Shown in pieces: positions 1 through 6,698 of a DNA stretch of 12,010 nucleotides. Numbering within the stretch: the stretch's first letter is position 1; every line of letters starts with the position of its first letter. Made by a program: the position numbers and the translations under genes. Source of the DNA: Mycolicibacterium porcinum (lineage in GTDB: Bacteria; Actinomycetota; Actinomycetes; Mycobacteriales; Mycobacteriaceae); the NCBI GenBank assembly GCA_001942045.1, contig MSTD01000081.1, positions 1 through 12,010 on the forward strand, in the 5' to 3' direction. The notes beneath the pieces were generated by a model, which had not been told where the DNA came from, made no database searches, and worked only from the letters and a program-made list of their open reading frames with translations.

Positions 1-305
1 GTCTGGGGGAGACGGTGTACGCCGGTACAAAGGGTGGGTTGATCGCCTTCACCAAGTCACTCGCGCGCGAGATGGCCCGCCATCAGATCAACGTCAACTG
101 TGTTTGCCCTGGACCGACCGACACCCCGCTGTTCGATTCGCTTCCGGACAAGGTTCGCGACGGGCTGATCAGAGCGATCCCGTTCCGCCGGGTCGCCAAA
201 CCCGAAGAGGTCGCCAAGGCAGTGCTCTTCTTCGCCTCCGACGATGCCAGCTTCATTACTGGCCAAGTCCTCAGTGTCAGTGGAGGCTTGACGATGGCCG
301 GCTGA
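1..305 (+). CDS. Short-chain dehydrogenase/reductase, C-terminal part (BadH-like)
   Basis: This is the 3' end of an SDR-family NAD(P)-dependent oxidoreductase. The reading frame is open to the left edge (codons start at position 3), so the Rossmann glycine motif lies outside the window. The catalytic YxxxK motif is visible as Y-A-G-T-K, with Tyr at 18-20 and Lys at 30-32. It is followed by the typical NxVCPGPTDT segment and the C-terminal FITGQVLSVSGGLTM motif. From memory this C-terminus closely resembles BadH (2-hydroxycyclohexanecarboxyl-CoA dehydrogenase) and related acyl-CoA beta-oxidation SDRs, so a role in cyclic or aromatic acyl-CoA breakdown is an inference. The substrate cannot be decided from this fragment. 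It ends in TGA at 303-305. Confidence 0.9.
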   Translation, partial: LGETVYAGTKGGLIAFTKSLAREMARHQINVNCVCPGPTDTPLFDSLPDKVRDGLIRAIPFRRVAKPEEVAKAVLFFASDDASFITGQVLSVSGGLTMAG

Positions 306-406
306 TGACCGCTCGGTGGCCGGAAGGCGACGATCCCGCTCTTGGTCGACGCCAGTTCGCAATGGCATACTTGCTCAGCCCCTGGGCTCAACTCAGCCGA
401 TTCCGT

Positions 407-412
407 TAGCCT
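407..412 (+). promoter_or_regulatory. Candidate -10 hexamer for the EspC-like operon
   Basis: TAGCCT fits the mycobacterial TANNNT -10 pattern. It would start transcription near 419 and leave a leader of about 26 nt. That leader contains a purine-rich GGGGGA at 434-439, a suitable ribosome binding site for the ATG at 445. No convincing -35 element is seen. This is inference from pattern and position only. Confidence 0.35.
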
Positions 413-444
413 CGGGGAGCAGATTGGCCAGTTGGGGGATTGCT

Positions 445-720
445 ATGGCAAACGATCTGAGAGTGGACCCGGGGGCGCTTCGGGCGGGGGCCACTAGCAG
501 CGAGATGATCGCTGCCGAATTGGGGGTGTCGCCGGCTCGCCCGGATGCCGGGGGCTATCCCAGCAGCACCGGTGTCTCGGCGATGGACGATGCGGTGATC
601 ACCGCGCGAGCCTTCCAATCGGGTCGCGTCAGGGCGCAAGCGGCGCATCTGTCTGCGGCCGCGCATCGTTACGCCGCGACCGACGAACAACACGCCGGAG
701 GTCTGGCGGAGTTGATGTGA
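445..720 (+). CDS. EspC-like type VII secretion (ESX) substrate
   Basis: This is a 91-residue Ala-rich helical protein beginning MANDLRVDPGALRAGA. The opening resembles the EspC / ESX-1 secretion-associated family, which starts with a short 'L-x-V-x-P' strand before the first helix. The second helix is followed by Y76-A-A-T-D80, an exact YxxxD match to the T7SS export motif and in the expected C-terminal place. The ATG at 445 is chosen because GGGGGA lies 5 nt upstream and the family motif begins at once. An upstream in-frame start at 316 would add an unrelated Arg-rich leader. Its last codons overlap the start of the next gene, which suggests a co-translated, co-secreted heterodimer. No ESX core component is in the window, so the secretion system used is unknown. 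Confidence 0.75.
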   Translation: MANDLRVDPGALRAGATSSEMIAAELGVSPARPDAGGYPSSTGVSAMDDAVITARAFQSGRVRAQAAHLSAAAHRYAATDEQHAGGLAELM

Positions 721-1271
721 ATGACGTAGCCGCCGCCGGTCCGTCAGGTGGGGCGCTGACTCGCTCTCAGCTGGAGAGTTGGGACACAACGTATCTCGCG
801 GACGCTGCTGCGCGCTGGCGGCAGTTGGCGGCCGAGTCCGAGGAGCTGTTCGAGTGGCACCGGCAGAACATTTGCGCGCCCGGCGGGGCGGAGTGGTCGG
901 GTACCGCCAACGAGGTCGCCGGTGAACAGGTCAGCGCTGACGCCGTGGTGGTCCGCAAGCAGGGGGACATCCAGCGGGAGGCCTCCGAGATCGCCGAGAA
1001 CGGCTGCCGTGACATCCGGTTGGCCGTGGGGCAGGTGCTGGAGGCCATCACGGCCGCCGAGGAGGACGGTTTCCACGTGTCCGAGGACCTCAAGGTGCGC
1101 GACACCCGCCGCATCGACGTGAGCACCATGGCGGTGCGCTACACGGCGTCTCGGGAGCATGCCGAGGACATCCGGTGGCACTGCGAGCGGCTCGTCCAGG
1201 CCGAGATCTATCTGGGCCAGCGGCTTGAGGGCAAGGCCCTCGAGCTCGCCGCCATCCGCTTCGAAGTGTGA
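717..1271 (+). CDS. Helical T7SS-type partner protein with WSG motif
   Basis: This 184-residue protein starts at the GTG at 717, inside the end of the upstream EspC-like gene (ATGTGA junction), so translational coupling is likely. Residues 16-50 form a charged, Trp-containing helix (SQLESWDTTYLADAAARW). A turn with W60-S61-G62 follows, recalling the WXG100 hairpin, then a long helical stretch to the C-terminus. This resembles the N-terminal domain of larger mycobacterial proteins encoded beside EspC-like genes, which carry a C-terminal effector or enzyme domain. Here the protein stops soon after the helical part, so it is either a short family form or has lost its C-terminal domain. No enzymatic motif is seen. 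It converges with the aldehyde dehydrogenase gene, with only 13 bp between the stop codons. Confidence 0.7.
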   Translation: MNDVAAAGPSGGALTRSQLESWDTTYLADAAARWRQLAAESEELFEWHRQNICAPGGAEWSGTANEVAGEQVSADAVVVRKQGDIQREASEIAENGCRDIRLAVGQVLEAITAAEEDGFHVSEDLKVRDTRRIDVSTMAVRYTASREHAEDIRWHCERLVQAEIYLGQRLEGKALELAAIRFEV

Positions 1272-1284
1272 CCGAGGTGCCCGG

Positions 1285-2742
1285 CTACAGCTGCGCCCAG
1301 ATCGACTTGGTCTTGAGGTAAGCGTCGATGCCCTCGTATCCGAATTCCTTGCCGATACCCGACTGCTTGTAACCGCCGAACGGCACGTTGTGGTCGAATG
1401 TCAACTGGCAGTTCAGCCCCACCATGCCGGCCTGGAGTCGCTTGCCCAGGCTGTGCGCGCGGGCCAGATTGGTGGTCCAGACGGTCGCTGCCAGGCCGTA
1501 GCTGGTGTCGTTGGCCATCGCGATGGCCTCGTCGTCGTCATCGAACGGCAGGATGGTGACGACGGGGCCGAAGATCTCTTCTTTGTACAGTCGGCTGGTG
1601 GCCGGGTCGACGTTGGTGACCACGGTGGGCTTGACGAAATAGCCCTTGCGGTCCAATCGGTAACCGCCGGAAACGATTTCGGATCCATCGCGCTTGCCCT
1701 GGTCGATGTAGCCCAGCACCCGATCGAGCTGCTTCTGGCTGACCAGCGGGCTGATCATCGCGCCCTCGTCCTTGGGGCCGCCCAGTACCAGATTCTCTCC
1801 GATCATCGCGATACCCTGCACCACGCGTTCATAGACGCTGCGCTGCACGAAGATTCGTGAACCACATACGCAGCCCTGCCCCGAGTGTACGAAGATGCCC
1901 ATCGAGGCCATCATGATCGCCATGTCGAGGTCGGCATCCTCGTAGATCAGCACGGGGGACTTACCACCCAGCTCCAGGGTTACCTTCTTCAGGTTGTCCG
2001 CCGAGTCGCGCATGATCTGCTTGCCGACCTCGGTCGAGCCGGTGAAAGCGACCTTTTCGACGTCGGGGTGCGCGGTGATCGCGGCACCCGCGGTGGCACC
2101 GTAGCCGATGACGAAATTTGCCACGCCGTCCGGCACGCCGGCCTCACCGATCAGCCGCTCCAGCAGTACCGCCGACAGCGGGGTCTCCTCGGCGGGCTTG
2201 ACGACGCTGGAGCAGCAGGCGGCCAGGGCCGGGGCGATCTTGGCACAGGCGTTGAACAGTGGGCCGTTCCACGGGTAGATGAGTCCTACCACGCCATACG
2301 GCTCCTTGGTGGTGTAGGCGTGCAGGTTGGAATAGTTGCTGTTGACGCCGCCTTCCATCTGCACCTGATAGCTGCTGCCGTTGAGTTTGGTACACCAGCC
2401 CGCGTAGTAGCGGAAGAACTCCGCGCAGGTGGAGACGATCATCTCCGCCTGCATGGGCGGCATCCCGGCGTCCAACGACTCCAATTCGGCGAATTCCTTG
2501 GCGTGCTCGTCGATCAGGTCGCCCAGCTTCCACAGCGCCTTGGCGCGCTGGCGGGCCGGGATGTCCGTCCAAATCCCTGATTGGTAGGCGGCTTTCGCGG
2601 AGGCGACGGCCTCGTTTACCGCGTCGGGCCCGCAGTCGCGGAACTCGGTGATCTGCTCCTCGGTCGCGGGGTCGATGACCGGAATTGTCTCGCCCGTGCC
2701 GGGTCGGTTGCGGAGTTCTTCCAAAACCGTCTGCAGTGCCAT
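1285..2742 (-). CDS. NAD(P)-dependent aldehyde dehydrogenase
   Basis: This is a 485-residue full-length ALDH-superfamily enzyme that oxidises an aldehyde to its carboxylate. All hallmark elements are visible: P157-W158-N159 with the oxyanion Asn, K182 in VVKPAE for cofactor binding, the FTGSTEVG Rossmann turn at 233-240, general base E257 in LELGGK, the catalytic C291 in GQGCVCGSR, E389-I-F-G-P, and the C-terminal PFGGYKQSG. The substrate is not readable from sequence. The ATG at 2742 has an AAGGG ribosome binding site about 6 nt upstream. It is transcribed divergently from the HTH-TOBE gene, and its promoter region carries a tandem palindrome that suggests repressor control. A role in lipid or aromatic aldehyde oxidation is inferred from the BadH-like SDR nearby and is weak. 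Confidence 0.93.
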   Translation of the reverse strand: MALQTVLEELRNRPGTGETIPVIDPATEEQITEFRDCGPDAVNEAVASAKAAYQSGIWTDIPARQRAKALWKLGDLIDEHAKEFAELESLDAGMPPMQAEMIVSTCAEFFRYYAGWCTKLNGSSYQVQMEGGVNSNYSNLHAYTTKEPYGVVGLIYPWNGPLFNACAKIAPALAACCSSVVKPAEETPLSAVLLERLIGEAGVPDGVANFVIGYGATAGAAITAHPDVEKVAFTGSTEVGKQIMRDSADNLKKVTLELGGKSPVLIYEDADLDMAIMMASMGIFVHSGQGCVCGSRIFVQRSVYERVVQGIAMIGENLVLGGPKDEGAMISPLVSQKQLDRVLGYIDQGKRDGSEIVSGGYRLDRKGYFVKPTVVTNVDPATSRLYKEEIFGPVVTILPFDDDDEAIAMANDTSYGLAATVWTTNLARAHSLGKRLQAGMVGLNCQLTFDHNVPFGGYKQSGIGKEFGYEGIDAYLKTKSIWAQL

Positions 2743-2764
2743 AGGGTGCCCTTCGTCGTCGGAA

Positions 2765-2784
2765 TGCTGAGCACTTGCTTAGCA
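2765..2784. promoter_or_regulatory. Candidate operator: two tandem TGCTNAGCA palindromes
   Basis: TGCTGAGCA (2765-2773) and TGCTTAGCA (2776-2784) are separated by CT. Each unit is itself a palindrome around its central base. The pair therefore reads both as a direct repeat with an 11-bp period (one helical turn) and as a larger inverted repeat. It lies 23-42 bp upstream of the aldehyde dehydrogenase start, where a bound repressor would block the promoter. The form is typical of a TetR- or MarR-type dimer site. The regulator is unknown and no such gene lies next to it. Confidence 0.6.
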
Positions 2785-2872
2785 GCTGGAAGCCGAGGCG
2801 GTCAAGACCGCACATGCGGATGGTTTCCGGCTATTTCGCCGTGTTTGCGGTTGTTGGGTGAGGTGGTGCGGA

Positions 2873-2878
2873 TAGGCT
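2873..2878 (+). promoter_or_regulatory. -10 hexamer of an apparently leaderless promoter (HTH-TOBE gene)
   Basis: TAGGCT lies exactly 6 nt before the GTG at 2885 and there is no Shine-Dalgarno sequence. A start of transcription at or next to the GTG would give a leaderless mRNA, as is common in mycobacteria. This is inferred from spacing. Confidence 0.5.
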
Positions 2879-2884
2879 GTCGCG

Positions 2885-3292
2885 GTGCCAGACATCCGGG
2901 TCCGCGACGCAGCAGAACTGCTCGGGGTCAGCGACGACACCGTCCGGCGCTGGATCGACGACGGGGCCCTGCCGGCCCACCTCGACGGCTCCGGGCGCAA
3001 GGTAATCGACGGGGCCGCGCTGGCGGCGTTCGCCCGCGCCAATGCCGCTGCGGCGCCCAAGGATCCGCTCGGCATCGGCAGCTCGGCACGCAACCGCTTC
3101 GCCGGGCTGGTCACCGATGTCATCGCCGATGGGGTGATGGCCCAGGTGGAGATGCAGTGCGGGCCGTTCACCGTGGTGTCGCTGATGAGCAGCCAGTCGG
3201 TACGCGAACTCGGCCTGGCTCCCGGCAGCATCGCCGTCGCGGTGGTCAAGGCCACGACGGTGATCGTGGAAACCCCGAAGGGACAATCGTGA
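2885..3292 (+). CDS. HTH (excisionase-type) plus TOBE/Mop molybdate-binding protein
   Basis: This is a 135-residue two-domain protein. Residues 3-55 form a MerR/excisionase-type helix-turn-helix (VRDAAELLGVSDDTVRRWIDDG, split around the turn at LGVSDD). Residues 67-131 form a TOBE/Mop domain that opens with the hallmark S67-A-R-N70 and includes the SVRELGLAPG...VVKATTV pattern used to bind molybdate or tungstate. It is likely a DNA-binding molybdate sensor or a molybdate-binding protein controlling the downstream gene. It starts with GTG at 2885 behind a leaderless-type -10. Its stop overlaps the GTG start of modA by 4 bp (GTGA), so the two are translationally coupled. This functional pairing supports the molybdate assignment. 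Confidence 0.85.
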   Translation: MPDIRVRDAAELLGVSDDTVRRWIDDGALPAHLDGSGRKVIDGAALAAFARANAAAAPKDPLGIGSSARNRFAGLVTDVIADGVMAQVEMQCGPFTVVSLMSSQSVRELGLAPGSIAVAVVKATTVIVETPKGQS

Positions 3293-4062
3293 ACCCAGCC
3301 CGGATGTTCGCCTTGGCGCTCAGCGCGGTGGGCGCGACCGCCTTGATCGGCGGCTGCTCCTCGGCCGACAACTCCTCGCCCGCCGAGGGCGGCTCGATCA
3401 CGGTGTTCGCCGCGGCGTCGCTCAAATCGGCGTTCACCGAGATCGGCGATCGGTTCAAGACCGAGAACCCGGGCACCTCGGTGGAGTTCTCGTTTGCCGG
3501 CTCGTCGGACCTGGTCACCCAGCTCACCCAGGGGGCTGACGCCGACGTGTTCGCCTCGGCCGACACCCGGAACATGGACAAGGCGGTGGCCGCGGAACTC
3601 GTCGAGGGCGCCCCGGTCAACTTCGCCACCAACACCCTCACGATCGCCGTCGCGCCAGGAAACCCCAAGGGCATCAAGTCTTTTGCCGATCTCGCCGAGC
3701 CGGGCACCAGCGTGGTGGTGTGCGCCCCGCCGGTGCCCTGCGGTGGCGCGACCGAACGGATCGAGACGGCCACCGGCGTGACGCTGTCCCCAGTGAGTGA
3801 GGAGACCTCGGTCACCGACGTGCTGGGCAAGGTGACCAGCGGCCAGGCCGATGCCGGCCTGGTCTACGTCACCGACGCCGCCGGAGCGGGGAACAAGGTG
3901 ACCAGCGTGGCGTTTCCCGAGGCCGCCCAGGCTGTCAACACCTATCCGATCGGCGTGCTCAAAGATTCCGAGCACGCTGAACTGGCGCACCGTTTCGTCG
4001 ACCTGGTGACCGGGGACGCCGGCCAAAAGGCGCTCGCCAAGGCCGGATTCGCCAAGCCCTGA
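3289..4062 (+). CDS. modA: Molybdate ABC transporter substrate-binding lipoprotein ModA
   Basis: This is a 257-residue periplasmic binding protein. Residues 1-22 form a lipoprotein signal peptide ending I-G-G before C23, the expected lipidated cysteine. The mature part shows ModA features: VFAAASL (residues 39-45, with S44 as an oxyanion contact), FSFAGSSDL (68-75), ADVFASAD (85-92), and the C-terminal GLVYVTDA (190-197). It should capture molybdate outside the membrane for an ABC permease. The start is the GTG at 3289, overlapping the TOBE gene stop. An open frame extends upstream to 2581 but would run through the TOBE gene in another frame and bury the signal peptide, so it is rejected. Unusually, no modB permease or modC ATPase follows; the next gene is pat. 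Confidence 0.9.
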   Translation: MNPARMFALALSAVGATALIGGCSSADNSSPAEGGSITVFAAASLKSAFTEIGDRFKTENPGTSVEFSFAGSSDLVTQLTQGADADVFASADTRNMDKAVAAELVEGAPVNFATNTLTIAVAPGNPKGIKSFADLAEPGTSVVVCAPPVPCGGATERIETATGVTLSPVSEETSVTDVLGKVTSGQADAGLVYVTDAAGAGNKVTSVAFPEAAQAVNTYPIGVLKDSEHAELAHRFVDLVTGDAGQKALAKAGFAKP

Positions 4063-4082
4063 CCCAGCCCGCGGCGGCGCCG

Positions 4083-4088
4083 TAGCCT
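4083..4088 (+). promoter_or_regulatory. -10 hexamer of an apparently leaderless promoter (pat)
   Basis: TAGCCT sits 6 nt before the GTG at 4095 with no Shine-Dalgarno sequence, the same layout as at 2873. It suggests that pat has its own promoter in addition to any read-through from modA. Confidence 0.45.
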
Positions 4089-4094
4089 GGGACC

Positions 4095-5096
4095 GTGGCC
4101 GATCTGACCGAGATCAGCGCCGACGACCTGGCGGCACTGGAGTTCTTCGCCGGATGCCGGCCGTCGGTGCTGACACCGCTGACCGCCTTGCTGCGCCCGC
4201 TGTCGGCAGCGCCGGGCCAGGTGCTGATCCGGCAGGGCGACCCGGCCCTGACGTTCATGCTGATCGCCTCCGGGCGCACCCGGGTGGTCCATGAGGCGGC
4301 CGACGGCCTGGCCGTCGTCGCCGATCTGGAACCCGGGCTGATCATCGGCGAGATTGCGCTGCTGCGTGACGCAGCCCGTACCGCGACGGTGACCGCTCTC
4401 GATCCGGTGAGCGGCTGGGTCGGTGACCGCGACGCATTCGAGGTCATCCTGCACCTGCCGGGCATGTTCGACCGGATGGTGCGCATCGCCCGCCAGCGGC
4501 TGGCCGGGTTCATCACACCGATCCCGGTGCAGATGCGCAACGGCGACTGGTTCTATCTACGGCCCGTGCTACCCGGCGACGTCGAACGCACCCTGAACGG
4601 ACCCGTCGAGTTCTCCAGTGAGACCCTCTACCGGCGGTTCCAATCCGTGCGCAAGCCGACGAAGGCGCTTCTCGAGTACCTGTTCGAGGTCGACTATGCG
4701 GACCATTTCGTCTGGGTGATGACCGAGGGCGCGCTGGGGCCGGTCGTCGCCGACGCCCGGGTGGTCCGCGAGGGACACGACGCGACGACGGCCGAGGTGG
4801 CGTTCACCGTCGGCGACGACTATCAGGGCCGCGGGATCGGTACCTTCCTGATGGATGCCCTGGTGGTGTCAGCGAACTACCTTGGCATTCAACGCTTTAC
4901 CGCGCGGGTGTTGAGCGATAATTATGCGATGAGGCGCATCCTGGACCGGCTCGGGGCGGTGTGGGAGCGCGAAGACCTGGGTGTGGTGCTCACCGACGTC
5001 CCAGTGCCTGCGGTCGACACCCTGAGCTTGGAACCCGAGTTGGCGGCCAAGATCAAGGACGCGACGCGTCAAGTGATTCGGGCGGTGAGCCAGTGA
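4095..5096 (+). CDS. pat: cAMP-regulated protein lysine acetyltransferase Pat
   Basis: This is a 333-residue protein with an N-terminal cyclic-nucleotide-binding domain (about 10-140) and a C-terminal GNAT acetyltransferase domain (about 150-300). The phosphate-binding cassette G85-E-I-A-L-L-R-D-A-A-R95-T-A is intact, so cAMP binding is expected. The acetyl-CoA loop is Q244-G-R-G-I-G249, and E234 fits the catalytic base. From memory, the length and sequence closely match M. smegmatis MSMEG_5458 (MsPat) and its relative Rv0998 of M. tuberculosis. These enzymes acetylate and switch off acyl-CoA synthetases in response to cAMP. The start is the GTG at 4095. The stop overlaps the GTG of the next gene by 4 bp, so the shikimate dehydrogenase-like protein is probably co-translated. 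No deacetylase gene is seen here. Confidence 0.93.
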   Translation: MADLTEISADDLAALEFFAGCRPSVLTPLTALLRPLSAAPGQVLIRQGDPALTFMLIASGRTRVVHEAADGLAVVADLEPGLIIGEIALLRDAARTATVTALDPVSGWVGDRDAFEVILHLPGMFDRMVRIARQRLAGFITPIPVQMRNGDWFYLRPVLPGDVERTLNGPVEFSSETLYRRFQSVRKPTKALLEYLFEVDYADHFVWVMTEGALGPVVADARVVREGHDATTAEVAFTVGDDYQGRGIGTFLMDALVVSANYLGIQRFTARVLSDNYAMRRILDRLGAVWEREDLGVVLTDVPVPAVDTLSLEPELAAKIKDATRQVIRAVSQ

Positions 5097-5956
5097 CGCC
5101 GCCGATGACCGCCAGTGGCCGAAGACCACCTTTGAATAAAGACACCCGGGTGTGCATCTCACTGGCGGCGCGGCCCAGCAACATCGGCACCCGGTTCCAC
5201 AACTATCTGTACGAAGAGCTCGGCCTGGATTACCTCTACAAGGCCTTCACCACAACCGACATCGCCGCGGCGATCGGAGGCGTGCGGGCCCTGGGCATCC
5301 GGGGTTGCTCGGTGTCGATGCCGTTCAAGAAGGACGTGATGTCCCTCGTCGACGACATCGAACCGTCGGCACTGGCGATTGATGCGGTCAACACGATCGT
5401 CAACGACCTGTCGGTGCCCGGCGGCCACCTGGTCGCGTCCAACACCGACTACCTGGCCGTGCAGCAACTCGTCGAACGGTTGGACCCGGGTGATGCGGTG
5501 CTGATGCGGGGCAGTGGCGGCATGGCCAAAGCGGTGGGGGCCGCCCTGCGGGACAAAGGTTTTCGCAAGGGCACGGTCGTCGCGCGGAACGTCGAGGCGG
5601 GACGGGCGTTGGCCGGGGTGCTCGGCTACGACTATGCGCCCGAAGTCGGCTCGTTGACGGCACCCATCCTGGTCAACGTGACCCCGATCGGGATGGCGGA
5701 CGGTCCCGACGAACACCGCCTGGCATTCGAACCGGCCACGATCGATGCGGCGGGTGCGGTGCTCGACGTGGTGGCGATGCCCGCCGAGACGCCCCTGATC
5801 GCCGCGGCCAGAGCCGCAGGTGTGCCCGTCATCACCGGCGCCGAGGTGATCGCGCTGCAGGCCGCGGAACAATTCGAGCGCTACACGGGCGTGCGCCCGA
5901 CTCCGGAGCAGGTGGCCGCGGCGTCGGCTTTCTCCCGGCAGTCGGCTACGGCGTGA
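5093..5956 (+). CDS. Shikimate dehydrogenase-like oxidoreductase (SDH-L / HI_0607 type)
   Basis: This 287-residue AroE-fold enzyme keeps the catalytic lysine (K79 in SMPFK), N100 in DAVNTIV, D119 in SNTD, and a Rossmann loop G140-S-G-G-M-A. The shikimate-binding SxS motif of true AroE is replaced by RPSNIGTRFHN (28-37). From memory it is very similar to Haemophilus HI_0607 (SDH-L), a variant reported to be far less active on shikimate than AroE, so the physiological substrate is uncertain. The GTG at 5093 forms a GTGA overlap with the pat stop. The ATG at 5105 is an alternative start that gives a protein 4 residues shorter. The 3' end overlaps the convergent lpqN gene by 11 bp. Confidence 0.87.
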   Translation: MTPPMTASGRRPPLNKDTRVCISLAARPSNIGTRFHNYLYEELGLDYLYKAFTTTDIAAAIGGVRALGIRGCSVSMPFKKDVMSLVDDIEPSALAIDAVNTIVNDLSVPGGHLVASNTDYLAVQQLVERLDPGDAVLMRGSGGMAKAVGAALRDKGFRKGTVVARNVEAGRALAGVLGYDYAPEVGSLTAPILVNVTPIGMADGPDEHRLAFEPATIDAAGAVLDVVAMPAETPLIAAARAAGVPVITGAEVIALQAAEQFERYTGVRPTPEQVAAASAFSRQSATA

Positions 5957-6638
5957 TGACTGTCTGCTCGTCGATGGCCGCGGTCGCGTCCATCAACGGG
6001 CCCATCTGGTCCTCGGTGCCATCGGCGTTGAACTGCAACACAAACAGTCCGTCGGATCCCGGGATCACCACCGTCTTCTGTGCGATCAACCGTTTGGCGC
6101 CGTCCTTCACGTACGTGCCACCGATCTGATACGCCTCGAATCCGCTGAGTTCGCTTGCGGACCCGTCGCCCTGATTCTCGTAGCCGGGCAGGTTCCTGAT
6201 CTCGTTCGGCGCGTACTCAAGGATCTTGGCGGGGTCCACGTTGCCGGTCAGCTTGGACATCAGATAGATGATCGACGGCGGATCGGCGGCGAACTCCGGA
6301 TCGGTGGATACGATTGCGCCCCAAGCCCATTCGGGAGCGGATGAAGTCGCATCGGCCCAGCCTTCGGGAATCGGCATGTCCAGTGTCGGTGTTCCCGGAT
6401 CACCACGGTGCACCGGCGTTTCGGTGATGTTGTTGTCCCGGATGTAGTCGACGATCGTGTACTTGTGTCCTTCCGGCGCGCTCGTCTCACCGGTCTTGGC
6501 CGGCTCGGTGCTGGTCTCGCTGCTCCCGGTCGCCTCGGTCGCGGTGCCCGACACCGTCTTGCCGCCGCAGCCGGTCAACATGACCCCGAGCGCGACGGCG
6601 GCGATGACGATTCCGCCTGCCCTCATTGACGTGGTCAT
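5946..6638 (-). CDS. lpqN: LpqN-family lipoprotein
   Basis: This is a 230-residue secreted lipoprotein with signal peptide residues 1-23 and lipobox L21-T-G-C24. A Thr/Ser/Glu-rich linker follows to about residue 55, then the Lpp-LpqN domain. The opening YTIVDYIRDNNITETPVHRG is characteristic, as are LTGNVDPAKILEYAPNEI, IAQKTVVIPG and the terminal AIDEQTVITP. From memory it aligns along its whole length with M. tuberculosis LpqN (Rv0583c, 228 residues). Members are cell-envelope lipoproteins whose biochemical role is not settled. The ATG at 6638 is chosen because it begins the signal peptide and GGAG lies 5 nt upstream. The in-frame extension to 6740 would add 34 residues before the signal. 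The gene converges with the SDH-L gene. Confidence 0.9.
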   Translation of the reverse strand: MTTSMRAGGIVIAAVALGVMLTGCGGKTVSGTATEATGSSETSTEPAKTGETSAPEGHKYTIVDYIRDNNITETPVHRGDPGTPTLDMPIPEGWADATSSAPEWAWGAIVSTDPEFAADPPSIIYLMSKLTGNVDPAKILEYAPNEIRNLPGYENQGDGSASELSGFEAYQIGGTYVKDGAKRLIAQKTVVIPGSDGLFVLQFNADGTEDQMGPLMDATAAIDEQTVITP

Positions 6639-6684
6639 CGGTCTCCAATCGGTTGGACGCCCCGGTGAGGCGCAACTGCCCTGC

Positions 6685-6690
6685 ACGATA
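6685..6690 (-). promoter_or_regulatory. Candidate -10 hexamer of lpqN
   Basis: On the minus strand this reads TATCGT, a good TANNNT match, preceded by TT. It would give a leader of about 40 nt that includes the GGAG ribosome binding site. No clear -35 is present; the direct repeat at 6699-6716 occupies that place. Confidence 0.4.
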
Positions 6691-6698
6691 AACGCTTT

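Noticed and set aside
445..1271. PE/PPE pair
   Set aside because: The first protein lacks a Pro-Glu N-terminus and the second lacks Pro-Pro-Glu. The EspC-like opening and WSG turn fit other T7SS substrate families better.
1159..1860. Long plus-strand frames antisense to the aldehyde dehydrogenase (also 1885-2580)
   Set aside because: The aldehyde dehydrogenase has every catalytic motif on the minus strand. These frames are codon-bias shadows without recognisable motifs.
2581..3288. Upstream extension of the modA reading frame
   Set aside because: It runs across the aldehyde dehydrogenase start, the intergenic region and the TOBE gene in another frame. Its translation is Arg/Gly-rich with no family features, and the modA signal peptide begins cleanly at GTG 3289.
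4063..4092. Terminator after modA (CCCAG ... CTGGG)
   Set aside because: The stem is only 5 bp around a 19-nt loop, has no T-tract, and overlaps the likely pat -10 region.
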